In this document: one piece after another, positions 21,747 through 33,410 of the stretch
Layout of the letters: the number at the start of each line of letters is the position of its first letter
How positions within the stretch are numbered: position 1 is the first letter of the stretch
Made by a program: the position numbers and the translations under genes
The notes under the pieces: generated by a model
Databases searched by the model: none
What the model saw: only the letters and a program-made list of their open reading frames with translations
What the model was told of the DNA's origin: nothing
Assembly (NCBI GenBank): GCA_012932865.1
Contig: SAXG01000069.1
Location: 124,001-188,000, forward strand
Direction of reading: 5' to 3'
Origin: Amylostereum areolatum
Lineage: Eukaryota > Basidiomycota > Agaricomycetes > Russulales > Stereaceae
Length of the DNA stretch: 64,000 nt

Positions 21747-24540
21747 CGTCCACTCTGACCTGCACGGTCCGCTTCCAGTCCGCACCGCCTCTGGCTATCG
21801 CTACTGGGTCCTCTACATCGACGCCGCCTCGCGTTTCTACGCCGTCTACCTGCTTCGCAAGAAGTCGGACCAGTACGAGGCGTTCAAGGACTTCAAAGCG
21901 TGGGCCGAGAAGCAGACAGGCGAGAAGCTGCTCGCGCTGCAGGACGACAAGGGGGGCGAGTACATGGGGCGCAACATGGACGAGTTCTGTTCGCTGCACG
22001 GGATCGAGCGCCGTCATACGACGCGCAATCGCCCTCAGCAGAACGGCGTGGCGGAGCGTGCAAATCGCACCATTGAGGAGGGTGTCACCGCGATGCTTGC
22101 GGAGTCCGGCCTGCCTGCGTCTTTCTGGGGAGAAGCGCTCAGTGCCTACATCCACGTCCGCAACCGCCTGCCCACCGCCGCCATCAAGGCGCACACCACG
22201 CCCTTCGAGCTCTGGCACGGGTCCAAGCCGGATGTGAGTCGTCTGCGCGTGTGGGGATGCACCGCATACGTCCATATCCAGCGCGACAAGCGCAAGGGCC
22301 TGCAGCCGCACATGGTGAAGGCCGCCTTCATCGGGTATCCGGAGGGGTACAAAGGCTGGAAGTTCTGGGACCCTATAGCGAAGAAGGTCATCATTTGCGA
22401 GCGCGCCGACTTTGATGAGCGCGATTTCCCTCGCTCCAGGCTCAACAAGCCGCTCCTGCCCTCGCCTTCCGCTCCCCTCTTCCCTCCTCCGCCTCCATCG
22501 GAGCCTGCTCCCTCTCAGCTGGTGCTGGATGCCGGGGGAGACGACGACTCGTCCTCTGCTGAGCAAGACGAGCCTGATCTGCCTCCAGCTCCGCCTGCTG
22601 ATGAGCATGATCAGGATGCGGCCGATCCCGCTCCTGCGCCGCCTGCAGCCGATCCTGCACCTCCCTCTCCACATGCGGGTCCTTCGCGGCCTGCTCCTCG
22701 AGGGAGGAAGCGCGCCGCCTCGCCCACCGGTCCTCTGCGCCGTAGCACGCGCGACGCCGTGGTCAAGGCGCGATCGAACAGCTGGCAGCCTCAACCAGTG
22801 CCCTCCAAGGCGAAAGTGCGCGAGCCGCTTCCTGCAGTCGAATCCGACGAGGAGGACGATGCTCACAGCGACTCTCCTGAGCCGTGGGCGAATGACGACG
22901 TCTACTCTGCGCAGGAGACGCCTGAGGCCGCCTTTGCCATCCACACCGCGTTGGAGACTGCCCTTCTATCCGCAGACGGCGAGCCGCTCTCCTACAGGCA
23001 GGCTATGCAGCGTCCAGACGCGGAGATGTGGCTTGCAGCGTGCAGAGAGGAGCTCGACGCGCATGCAGCCAATGGCACCTGGTCTATCGCTTCCCTTCCC
23101 CCTGGCGCGCACGCCGTCGCATCGCGCTGGGTCTTCAAGGTCAAGCGCAAGGAGGACGGCTCCATCGAGCGCTACAAGGCGCGCGTCGTCGCGAAGGGCT
23201 TTTCCCAGCGTCCTGGCTTCGACTACTTCGAGACCTTCGCTCCCACTGCCAAGTTCCAGGCCATCCGCACTGTCCTCGCCCTCGCCGCCGTCGAGGATCT
23301 CCACCTGCGCTCCATCGACATCTCCCATGCCTTCATCAATGGCGACCTCGATGCGGAGGTCTACATGAAGCAGCCTGAAGGCTTCGAGGAGGGTCCTCCT
23401 GGCGCGGTCTGCAAGCTGCAGAAGTCGATCTACGGCCTCAAGCAGGCCGCTCGCCTGTGGAAGATCAAGCTGATGGAGGTCCTGTGCGACAAGATGGGAT
23501 TCCGCTGCATCTACAGCGACGCGTCAATCTACGTGCTCCAGCGCGACGCTGTGCGCGTTCTCCTCCCTGTCTTCGTCGACGACGGCACCCTGGCGTCGAA
23601 TTCGGAGCCTGTTCTCGACGAGATCATCGCCACTCTTCGCACGCACTTCAAGCTGCGAGACCTCGGCCCCACCTCCTTCCTCCTTGGCATCCACATCACT
23701 CGAGACCGCTCCCTTCGCACCCTCTTCCTCTCCCAGCGCCAGTACATCATCGACACGCTTGCGCGCTACAATCACGCCGACTGCCACCCTGTCACCACGC
23801 CTATGCTTCCTGGCTCGCGTCTGACGAAGGCCATGTCGCCCCAGAACGCTTCTGAGCGCGAATTCATGCAAAAGGTGCCCTATGGCAGCGCCGTCGGCTC
23901 CCTGCTCTACATCGCGACTGCGACCCGTCCAGACATCGCCTACACTGTCTCCAATCTCTGCCGCTTCATTTCGGACCCAGGTCCTCAGCATTGGCGCGCC
24001 GTCCAGCATCTGTTCAAGTACCTCCAGGGCACGAAGGACTTGAAGCTCGTGTACAGGCCGACCGACGACTCCGAGCTGTTCACCACCTTCACAGACTCGG
24101 ACCATGGCGGAAACGTCGACAATGGCCGCTCCACAGGCGGGTATCTCGTCCGCATCGGTTCTGGCGCTGTCAGCTGGAGCTCTCGCCTCCAATCGCTCGT
24201 CGCACAGTCGACGACCGAGGCGGAGTACATTGCTGCCGTCGAGGCTGGCAAGGAGATCGTCTGGATGCGCAACCTGCTCTCTGAGTTTGGCTACACAGTC
24301 GAGGGCGCTTCGCTCCTGTACTCGGACAACCAGTCGTCTATCAACGTCTCGAAGAATCCCGAGCATCATGGACGCATGAAGCACCTCGACTTGCGCTTCT
24401 ACTGGCTGCGAGACGAAGTGGAGGCTGGCCGGATTGTTCTCAAGTTTGTGGGGACAAACGAGATGCCGGCCGACATCCTGACGAAGGCGCTGCCTCGGGA
24501 GCGCGTTGTGCGCTGCAGGGAGATGATGGGACTCGAGTAG
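21747..24540 (+). pseudogene. Copia B Pol remnant: integrase core, reverse transcriptase, RNase H
   Basis: The open frame resumes inside the integrase at LVHSDLHGPL and continues without a stop to 24540 (the first internal Met is at 21964). It keeps all three integrase acidic residues (HSDLHGP, QDDKGGEY, NGVAERANRT), the reverse transcriptase core (VFVDDGT) and the RNase H region. Gag, protease and the pre-integrase zinc region are lost, and there is no start codon at the natural place. The last 400 bp or so match copy C rather than copy A. The protein is therefore unlikely to be made as a working polyprotein. Confidence 0.9.
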
Positions 24541-24559
24541 GCGTCTCATCACGGGGGAG

Positions 24560-25010
24560 TGTTGAAGATATTCCTTTATCTCTGATTTTTACGCCTTTAT
24601 TCCATTCTATCTCCGTTCTATTCGCTTCTATTCCGCTCCATTCACCCTATTATCGTCTCATTCCGCGTCTATACCCTCACATGCCCTCTCCACTTCACCC
24701 ACTGTTCGCTATTGTACTGTACTTACTGTAGTTCAGCCTGAGCTAGCTTCCCTAGCTTCAGTTTCGAGTTAGTTACCGCTTTTGGTCGATTCTCGGCTTA
24801 TTCCGAGTTTCCTCCCACGCTCCATGGCCTCTACCTGCAGCCACACGCGTCTGCTCCTCCTCAGTCGCTCATTCTGTGCTGCAGGTATGCCCTTTGCTCG
24901 TTTCTGTCTTGTTTCTCAGTCGCTCATTCTGTGCTGCAGCAATCCACTGTTTGTGTCAGTTCTGAGCGTCCCTAGCTAGTTGGCTAGCCCCTTCAACTGC
25001 GACTTCAACA
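24560..25010 (+). repeat. 3' LTR of copia B (type II)
   Basis: 451 bp with CCTTTATCTCTG and TTTTTACGCC variants near its start, as in the 3' LTR of copy C (27757-28207). The 5' LTR of the same element is type I. It is preceded by the polypurine tract CACGGGGGAG (24550-24559). Confidence 0.93.
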
Positions 25011-25720
25011 TGTCATATTCTAGAAAGTCAGAGGCGTCAGGGATCTCAGATGCAAAGAGAATAAATAAAGTGTGAAAAATGTACTGCCACCTGGGATACC
25101 AACAATCACCAAGTCCATGGTTCCAATGAGCTTCAGACCGTCACAGTACCCCCTCCAGCTTTCTGTCTAGGAAGGCCCCCTCCATGAACGTCCCCCAAAA
25201 ATATACCGCAGCTTCACTAGGTTTCTATCAGAAGAGGTAGAGGGAACGGCGACTGGATTATGGACTTACCTGGTCTCCTCATTTCTCTGGAAGCGATGCC
25301 GTCTACATACCTTGGGAGGGGATTATGGCTGGGTCTGTGCAGGTGACCGTCAGTAGAGTTACCTCTGGTTGTGAGTGGTAATCTAACCATCAAGCATACT
25401 GGAGATGGGGCTTGCATGGGCATCCCCTCCGAGGGTACACCCAAACCGAGCGACAGTGTTCTACCGTACAAGTTCCTGATAGCAAAGATATAGGGCTTCC
25501 TTGGATTTCTATTGGAAGGTGTCACATCTGCAGAGGGCATGGCGACTCAGTATTGACTTACTTAGTGTTTTCATTCCCAGGAAGCGATGCTTGGCAATGC
25601 CACTTCCACATACACATGGAGGGGACTACAGCTGATTCACCAATTAGGAGGACTTCAAGTTATTATCAGCCAGTTGATTACTCACTGGCAGGCTTTGGTC
25701 CGAGTCCAAACAAGTGGTAA
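25011..25720 (-). pseudogene. Tandemly duplicated exon remnants of an unknown gene
   Basis: Two diverged direct copies, about 290 bp apart (around 25211-25340 and 25497-25630), share blocks such as 'ctggaagcgatgcc' and 'catggcgactc'. On the minus strand both contain a GTAAGTC donor and a TAG acceptor about 50 nt apart at matching places, followed by an exon beginning AAAYCYA. One translated copy reads NPRKPYIFAIRNLYGRTLS. The family is not recognised. Introns at equal places argue for a duplicated spliced gene rather than simple repeats. Confidence 0.4.
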
Positions 25721-26023
25721 CACTGACCCTTCGCCGAGGTGGGTGCGGTGGCTGCCGAGAGCCTGAGGCTGTTCCACTACTAGTAACTTTTCGCCTCGGG
25801 TGTTAACACTTTGGTGCTGATTTAGTAGTGATTTCCCACACCTTTATCTTATCTCAACCGTCCCGGAATAACCGGTCTTTACCAAATGCGCCCTTGCTGC
25901 CAGGACTTTTATCAGTTCTAATAGTATGCGCACTTGTAACAGGGACTTTAAGTAGTATCTAATCACATTTGTATGCAGGCCTTCACGACTCTTGATTGTC
26001 ATAGGCATCCTTGGGTATGAGCC
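25721..26023. other. Intergenic DNA, no feature seen
   Basis: About 300 bp without a convincing frame or repeat. It separates the duplicated exons from copia copy D. Confidence 0.5.
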
Positions 26024-27756
26024 TGTTGGAGTCGCAGTTGAAGGGGCTAGCCAACTAGCTAGGGACGCTCAGAACTGACACAAACAGTGGATTGCTGCAG
26101 CACAGAATGAGCGACTCCAACAGGTTATGGGCCCTGCGCTCTAGCCAACACCCATCGCTTTTATCTCGCCTCACAGCACCCCCCCTCGCCTCGTCCTTCT
26201 ACACACCTCTCCTACCATCCCTAGAGGCCCCAGCCCTCGAGTTTCAAGTCGAACGACCCATCCGTTGCTTCCCAACACCATCCCCACCCTCCAGGGCGCG
26301 CATTTCGCAACATCAAGCGCGCACGCAACGCCCCTTCATCCGTTCGCCTCGCCCTTGCATATTCCGCACCTACTACACCCTATCCAACTTCGTGCCAAGC
26401 CCCAAGTCCGTCGCTTTTGCCGTTGTGCCTCTACAGCCTGCGACACTTTCTCCCCCTCCTCCCACCAACATCAAAGGCGTCCTCAGCGCTCCTTCGACCG
26501 TTTGCTCCCTCGCTTCGCGTCAGCCCTCCCTACCACCCTACCTATCCCCTCACCAAACGCGGTAGCCCTCGCTGAAGCCGTTCGCCCTCAGGAGCTCGTT
26601 GTTTGCAGGAGGCTGTTTCGAGAAATTTTCACCTTGGGATCGGACGAGTGTAGCTCCCCATCGCGTTGTGCTATTGGTACGCGCTCTTCAGGCCTTCATC
26701 TAGATCATCCACCCTCCCCATCGCCGTCGTAACCGCCCCCATCGCCGTATCCCTTCGCCCTCGGCGCCCCCTCGAACCTCTGCTCGTCCAAATCGTCGCT
26801 TTTGGCGCATATCCTCTCCAATTCTTCATTATGTCCGACTCTATCCCCAAAATCGACGCTCTTACCGGCCAAAACTACAAGGACTGGTCGAACGAGGTCC
26901 TGGCCTGGCTCCAGACGAAGGGCTGGGACGCTGTAGTGCTGGGGGAGACGTCCAAGCCGGCGGATACCGCTGTGCTGCCCTCAAGGAGTACACCCTCGAT
27001 CTGCTCCAAGGCTGGGGGTGCCATCTATCTCCTCATCTCCAAGGACCAGCGAGGCCCTGTGGACGACCTTAGGCGCAACGCCCCTGCGATGTGGACGAAG
27101 CTCGAGGCGCTGCACGTGAAGAAGGCGCCTGGCGCGCGCTTCAACGCGTATGACGACCTCTTCAACGTCCGCAAGAAGGAGGACAAGTCCCTGCTCGCTA
27201 TGGCGACGCGAGTGGACGGTGCTATGCGTCGCATTCGCTCCCTTCGCCCTGCGTCTCTCACCCTCGAGGAGCTCGACAAGGAGCTCACCACCATGGCGTA
27301 CATCCGCGCCCTGCCCTCGGAGTACTCCTCCTTCGTCTCCTCCCTCCTCCTGCTCGAGAAGCTCGACCCTGACAGCGTCAAGGACGCGTTTGTGCGCGAG
27401 GAGACCAACAGGGAGCGCAACCCCGAGTTCTTCAAGCCGGACGCTTCGTCTGCGCTCAGTGCGTCGTCGTCTGGCACATCTGGCAAGGCCAAGGGGCAGG
27501 CCTCGCGTCCACGTCTCACTTGCGCGTTCTCCAAGAAGAGCGGGCACGAGGAGAAGACCTGCTACCAGAAGCAGATCAAGGACCTGCGTTCGCGCCTTGG
27601 GGACAAGGCCAACGCCGCGTCGTCGTCGTCTGACGGCTTCAATCCTGCTGGCGAACACGCTCGCAGCGCTGCATCTGCAAGTGTCGCTCCTTCCGACCCC
27701 CTCTCGCCTCTGCAGCTCAATGCTGACGTCGATTGGAATGCAGACACCGGCGCCAC
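26024..27756 (+). mobile_element. Copia copy D, 5' part only
   Basis: A plus-strand copia leader and gag region. The 5' LTR is reduced to 99 bp (26024-26122) with odd symmetric ends (TGTTGGAGTCGC...GCGACTCCAACA), followed directly by the tRNA primer site. The element stops at the protease motif, where the LTR of copy C begins in the opposite orientation. Flanks are GAGCC (left) and GCCAC (right, within the gag-pol sequence). Confidence 0.88.
26831..27756 (+). pseudogene. Copia D Gag, cut at protease active site
   Basis: The frame starts at MSDSIPKIDALTG and runs 308 codons to WNADTGA, the start of the protease motif, where it meets the copy C LTR. Compared with copy A, a small indel pair changes the sequence near TAVLPSRSTPSIC. 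The zinc knuckle reads CAFSKKSGHEEKTC, so the second Cys of the CCHC motif is Ser. Loss of that ligand should impair RNA binding. Older than copies A and C by its number of substitutions. Confidence 0.88.
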
Positions 27757-28207
27757 TGTTGAAGTCGCAGTTGAAGGGGCTAGCCAACTAGCTAGGGACG
27801 CTCAGAACTGACACAAACAGTGGATTGCTGCAGCACAGAATGAGCGACTGAGAAACAAGACAGAAACGAGCAAAGGGCATACCTGCAGCACAGAATGAGC
27901 GACTGAGGAGGAGCAGACGCGTGTGGCTGCAGGTAGAGGCCATGGAGCGTGGGAGGAAACTCGGAATAAGCCGAGAATCGACCAAAAGCGGTAACTAACT
28001 CGAAACTGAAGCTAGGGAAGCTAGCTCAGGCTGAACTACAGTAAGTACAGTACAATAGCGAACAGTGGGTGAAGTGGAGAGGGCATGTGAGGGTATAGAC
28101 GCGGAATGAGACGATAATAGGGTGAATGGAGCGGAATAGAAGCGAATAGAACGGAGATAGAATGGAATAAAGGCGTAAAAATCAGAGATAAAGGAATATC
28201 TTCAACA
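27757..28207 (-). repeat. 3' LTR of copia C (type II)
   Basis: 451 bp; in the stretch compared, identical by eye to the 3' LTR of copy B. It lies against truncated copy D on its left. Confidence 0.93.
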
Positions 28208-29093
28208 CTCCCCCGTGATGAGACGCCTACTCGAGTCCCATCATCTCCCTGCAGCGCACAACGCGCTCCCGAGGCAGCGCCTTCGTCAGGATGTCGGCCG
28301 GCATCTCGTTTGTCCCCACAAACTTGAGAACAATCCGGCCAGCCTCCACTTCGTCTCGCAGCCAGTAGAAGCGCAAGTCGAGGTGCTTCATGCGTCCATG
28401 ATGCTCGGGATTCTTCGAGACGTTGATAGACGACTGGTTGTCCGAGTACAGGAGCGAAGCGCCCTCGACTGTGTAGCCAAACTCAGAGAGCAGGTTGCGC
28501 ATCCAGACGATCTCCTTGCCAGCCTCGACGGCAGCAATGTACTCCGCCTCGGTCGTCGACTGTGCGACGAGCGATTGGAGGCGAGAGCTCCAGCTGACAG
28601 CGCCAGAACCGATGCGGACGAGATACCCGCCTGTGGAGCGGCCATTGTCGACGTTTCCGCCATGGTCCGAGTCTGTGAAGGTGGTGAACAGCTCGGAGTC
28701 GTCGGTCGGCCTGTACACGAGCTTCAAGTCCTTCGTGCCCTGGAGGTACTTGAACAGATGCTGGACGGCGCGCCAATGCTGAGGACCTGGGTCCGAGATG
28801 AAGCGGCAGAGATTCGAGACGGTGTAGGCGATGTCAGGACGCGTGGCAGTCGCGATGTAGAGCAGGGAGCCGACGGCGCTGCCATAGGGCACCTTCTGCA
28901 TGAATTCGCGCTCAGACGCGTTCTGGGGCGACATGGCCTTCGTCAGGCGCGAGCCAGGAAGCATAGGCGTGGTGACAGGGTGGCAGTCGGCGTGGTTGTA
29001 GCGTGCAAGCGTGTCGACAATGTACTGGCGCTGGGAGAGGAAGAGGGTGTTGAAAACACAGAGGGACCTTCAGTCATAAAGTGAAACACAAAG

Positions 29094-29167
29094 TGGACTG
29101 GCCGGGGATTGAACCCAGGACCTCCCATATTCTAGAAGGGTGCTCTAACCAACTGAGCTACCTGTCC
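29094..29167 (-). tRNA. tRNA-like sequence in TRIM 3' LTR
   Basis: Same 74-nt cloverleaf as at 3970-4043, with intact A and B boxes and the same stem mismatches. Confidence 0.55.
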
Positions 29168-29387
29168 GATAGTGGGAACAGGTTGGTAGTTGATATAGAG
29201 AATATCACCGAGCTCTGATTGTGTGCAACAGGCCAGGGCTTAGCCTTATTTCAACACACCCCCGTAAGACCAGGCCTGATGTGATCTTAGGCACTCGCCA
29301 CTTGTGCCCAACAGTAATCATGAAGGCGGGTGCTGCTACCATGTTGAAAACACAGAGGGACCTTCAGTCATAAAGTGAAACACAAAG

Positions 29388-29461
29388 TGGACTGGCCGGG
29401 GATTGAACCCAGGACCTCCCATATTCTAGAAGGGTGCTCTAACCAACTGAGCTACCTGTCC
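29388..29461 (-). tRNA. tRNA-like sequence in TRIM 5' LTR
   Basis: Identical to the copy at 29094-29167, as expected of paired LTRs of a young element. Confidence 0.55.
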
Positions 29462-32400
29462 GATAGTGGGAACAGGTTGGTAGTTGATATAGAGAATATC
29501 ACCGAGCTCTGATTGTGTGCAACAGGCCAGGGCTTAGCCTTATTTCAACAGAGGGTGCGAAGGGAGCGGTCTCGAGTGATGTGGATGCCAAGGAGGAAGG
29601 AGGTGGGGCCGAGGTCTCGCAGCTTGAAGTGCGTGCGAAGAGTGGCGATGATCTCGTCGAGAACAGGCTCGGAATTCGACGCCAGGGTGCCATCGTCGAC
29701 GAAGACAGGGAGGAGAACGCGCACAGCGTCGCGCTGGAGCACGTAGATCGACGCGTCGCTGTAGATGCAGCGGAATCCCATCTTGTCGCACAGGACCTCC
29801 ATCAGCTTGATCTTCCACAGGCGAGCGGCCTGCTTGAGGCCGTAGATCGACTTCTGCAGCTTGCAGACCACGCCAGGAGGACCCTCCTCGAAGCCCTCAG
29901 GCTGCTTCATGTAGACCTCCGCATCGAGGTCGCCATTGATGAAGGCATGGGAGATGTCGATGGAGCGCAGGTGGAGATCCTCGACGGCGGCGAGGGCGAG
30001 GACAGTGCGGATGGCCTGGAACTTGGCAGTGGGAGCGAAGGTCTCGAAGTAGTCGAAGCCAGGACGCTGGGCAAAGCCCTTCGCGACGACGCGCGCCTTG
30101 TAGCGCTCGATGGAGCCGTCCTCCTTGCGCTTGACCTTGAAGACCCAGCGCGATGCGACGGCGTGCGCGCCAGGGGGAAGGGAAGCGATAGACCAGGTGC
30201 CATTGGCTGCATGCGCGTCGAGCTCCTCTCTGCACGCTGCAAGCCACATCTCCGCGTCTGGACGCTGCATAGCCTGCCTGTAGGAGAGCGGCTCGCCGTC
30301 TGCGGATAGAAGGGCAGTCTCCAACGCGGTGTGGATGGCAAAGGCGGCCTCAGGCGTCTCCTGCGCAGAGTAGACGTCGTCATTCGCCCACGGCTCAGGA
30401 GAGTCGCTGTGAGCATCGTCCTCCTCGTCGGATTCGACTGCAGGAAGCGGCTCGCGCACTTTCGCCTTGGAGGGCACTGGTTGAGGCTGCCAGCTGTTCG
30501 ATCGCGCCTTGACCACGGCGTCGCGCGTGCTACGGCGCAGAGGACCGGTGGGCGAGGCGGCGCGCTTCCTCCCTCGAGGAGCAGGCCGCGAAGGACCCGC
30601 ATGTGGAGAGGGAGGTGCAGGATCGGCTGCAGGCGGCGCAGGAGCGGGATCGGCCGCATCCTGATCATGCTCATCAGCAGGCGGAGCTGGAGGCAGATCA
30701 GGCTCGTCTTGCTCAGCAGAGGACGAGTCGTCGTCTCCCCCGGCATCCAGCACCAGCTGAGAGGGAGCAGGCTCCGATGGAGGCGGAGGAGGGAAGAGGG
30801 GAGCGGAAGGCGAGGGCAGGAGCGGCTTGTTGAGCCTGGAGCGAGGGAAATCGCGCTCATCAAAGTCGGCGCGCTCGCAAATGATGACCTTCTTCGCTAT
30901 AGGGTCCCAGAACTTCCAGCCTTTGTACCCCTCCGGATACCCGATGAAGGCGGCCTTCACCATGTGCGGCTGCAGGCCCTTGCGCTTGTCGCGCTGGATA
31001 TGGACGTATGCGGTGCATCCCCACACGCGCAGACGACTCACATCCGGCTTGGACCCGTGCCAGAGCTCGAAGGGCGTGGTGTGCGCCTTGATGGCGGCGG
31101 TGGGCAGGCGGTTGCGGACGTGGATGTAGGCACTGAGCGCTTCTCCCCAGAAAGACGCAGGCAGGCCGGACTCCGCAAGCATCGCGGTGACACCCTCCTC
31201 AATGGTGCGATTTGCACGCTCCGCCACGCCGTTCTGCTGAGGGCGATTGCGCGTCGTATGACGGCGCTCGATCCCGTGCAGCGAACAGAACTCGTCCATG
31301 TTGCGCCCCATGTACTCGCCCCCCTTGTCGTCCTGCAGCGCGAGCAGCTTCTCGCCTGTCTGCTTCTCGGCCCACGCTTTGAAGTCCTTGAACGCCTCGT
31401 ACTGGTCCGACTTCTTGCGAAGCAGGTAGACGGCGTAGAAACGCGAGGCGGCGTCGATGTAGAGGACCCAGTAGCGATAGCCAGAGGCGGTGCGGACTGG
31501 AAGCGGACCGTGCAGGTCAGAGTGGACGAGGGCGAGGCGCTTTGTGTAGACGGTGGTAGAGGAGGGGAACGGGTCGGCATGCATCTTGCCAGCGAGGCAG
31601 GGCTCGCAGATAGGGTCGGGCTTCTCTAACGAGTTGAAGACGAGACCGGTGACGAGATTCTCGCGCACTATGCGCTGGAGACCAGCGTGGTTGAAGTGAG
31701 CCAGGCGGCGGTGCCATAGGGACGCGTCGAGCGGCGTAGAGGCGGCGAGCGCGGCGGATAGGGCGTAGTGCGACGCTGTAGAGGTGGAACCATCGAGATA
31801 GGCGGTGTTCGCATCGTTGATCGTTGCAGTGAACCACACAGCGCCGTCCTTAGCGAAGGAGACGCGGCTCCCCTTGATGGTGACGACGAACGCCTTATGC
31901 TTCGCAAGGTAGAGGACAGAGAGGAGATTATTGCGAAGATGGGGAACATGGAGGACTCTAGTAAACTCGACGGCACCCTGCGCCTTTCCTGCTACAACCG
32001 GATTGAACACCACTGAACCGACTCCTGCACTGTACACCGTCTTTCCGTCTGCGAGGCGAATGGGCGTGCGAAGGGGACGGTAGGAGGCGAAGAAGTGGCG
32101 ATGCGGGGTCATATGAGACGTGGCGCCGGTGTCTGCATTCCAATCGACGTCAGCATCGAGCTGCAGCGGCGAGAGGGGGTCGGAAGGAGCGACACTTGCG
32201 GATGCAGCGCTGCCAGCGTGTTCGCCAGCAGGATTGAAGCCGTCAGACGACGACGAAGCGGCGTTGGCCTTGTCCCCAAGGCGAGAACGCAGGTCCTTGA
32301 TCTGCTTCTGATAGCAGGTCTTCTCCTCGTGCCCGCTCTTCTTGCAGAACGCGCAAGTGAGACGTGGACGCGAGGACTGCCCCTTGGCCTTGCCAGATGC

Positions 32401-33410
32401 GCCAGACGACGACGCACTGAGCGCAGACGAAGCGTCCGGCTTGAAGAACTCGGGGTTGCGCTCCCTGTTGGTCTCCTCGCGCACAAACGCGTCCTTGACG
32501 CTGTCGGGGTCGAGCTTCTCGAGCAGGAGGAGGGAGGAGACGAAGGAGGAGTACTCCGAGGGGAGGGCGCGGATGTACGCCATGGTGGTGAGCTCCTTGT
32601 CGAGCTCCTCGAGGGTGAGAGACGCAGGGCGAAGGGAACGAATGCGACGCATAGCATCGTCGACTCGCGTCGCCATAGCGAGCAGGGACTCGTCCTCCTT
32701 CTTGCGGACATTGAAGAGGTCGTCATACGCGTTGAAGCGCGCGCCAGGCGCCTTCTTGACGTGCAGCGCCTCGAGCTTCGTCCACATAGCAGGGGCGTCG
32801 CGCCTAAGGTCGTCCACAGGACCTCGCTGGTCCTTGGAGATGAGGAGGTAGATGGCACCCCCAGCCTTGGAGCAGATCGAGGTGTACTCCTTGAGGGCGG
32901 CAGCAGCAGTATCCGCCGGCTTGGACGTCTCCCCCAGCACTACAGCGTCCCAGCCCTTGGTCTGGAGCCAGGCCAGAACCTCGTTCGACCAGTCCTTGTA
33001 GTTTTGGCCGGTGAGAGCGTCGATTTTGGGGATAGAGTCGGACATAATGAGGAATTGGAGAGGATATACGCAAAAAGCGACGATTTGGACGAGCAGAGGT
33101 TCGAGGGGGCGCCGAGGGCGATGGGATAGGGCGATGGGGGCGGGTACGACGGCGATGGGGAGGGTGGATGGTCTAGATGGAGGCCTGAAGAGCGCGTACC
33201 GATAGCACAACGCGATGGGAAGCTACACTCGTCCGATCCCTGGAGGATGGGGATGGCGTTGGGAGGCGACGGATGGGTCGTTCGACTTGAAACTCGAGGG
33301 CTGGGGCCTCTAGGGATGGTAGGAGAGGTGTGTAGAAGGACGAGGCGAGGGGGGTGCTGTGAGGCGAGATAAAAGCGATGGATGTTGGCTAGAGCGCAGG
33401 GCCCATAACC

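Larger units (their letters stand above)
21227..25010 (+). mobile_element. Copia copy B, internally deleted
   Basis: A plus-strand copia with complete 451-bp LTRs (21227-21677, type I; 24560-25010, type II). About 2.15 kb is missing: the leader jumps to the integrase at a shared CCTCGCC near 21740-21746, removing Gag, protease and the N-terminal integrase. The flanks (CAGGC left, TGTCA right) do not match, so the copy has also been through recombination. It is non-autonomous at best. Confidence 0.93.
29048..29550 (-). mobile_element. Complete TRIM element with tRNA-bearing LTRs
   Basis: A terminal-repeat retrotransposon in miniature: two identical 209-bp LTRs (29048-29256, 29342-29550) around 85 bp of internal DNA, with a perfect 5-bp duplication GAGGG (29043-29047, 29551-29555). 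On the minus strand the internal part starts with TGGTAGCAGCACC, a good tRNA 3'-end primer site, and ends with ACGGGGGTG, a polypurine tract. It encodes no protein, so its mobility must depend on proteins from elsewhere. Confidence 0.95.
28227..33045 (-). pseudogene. Copia C Gag-Pol, disrupted by TRIM insertion
   Basis: From Met at 33045 the frame follows copy A almost residue for residue through Gag, the CCHC knuckle, protease, integrase and reverse transcriptase (VFVDDGT). It is broken after SLRTL by the TRIM at 29048-29550. It resumes at 29047 and ends at 28227 with the RNase H and C-terminal EMPADILTKAL. Precise removal of the TRIM and one GAGGG would restore the frame, so the only large lesion is this recent insertion. 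Without removal the product lacks the end of reverse transcriptase and all of RNase H. Confidence 0.93.

Noticed and set aside
21227..25010. Copia B as a normal insertion with a target duplication
   Set aside because: The flanks CAGGC and TGTCA do not match, the LTRs are of different types, and CAGGC belongs to the split LTR targeted by copy A.
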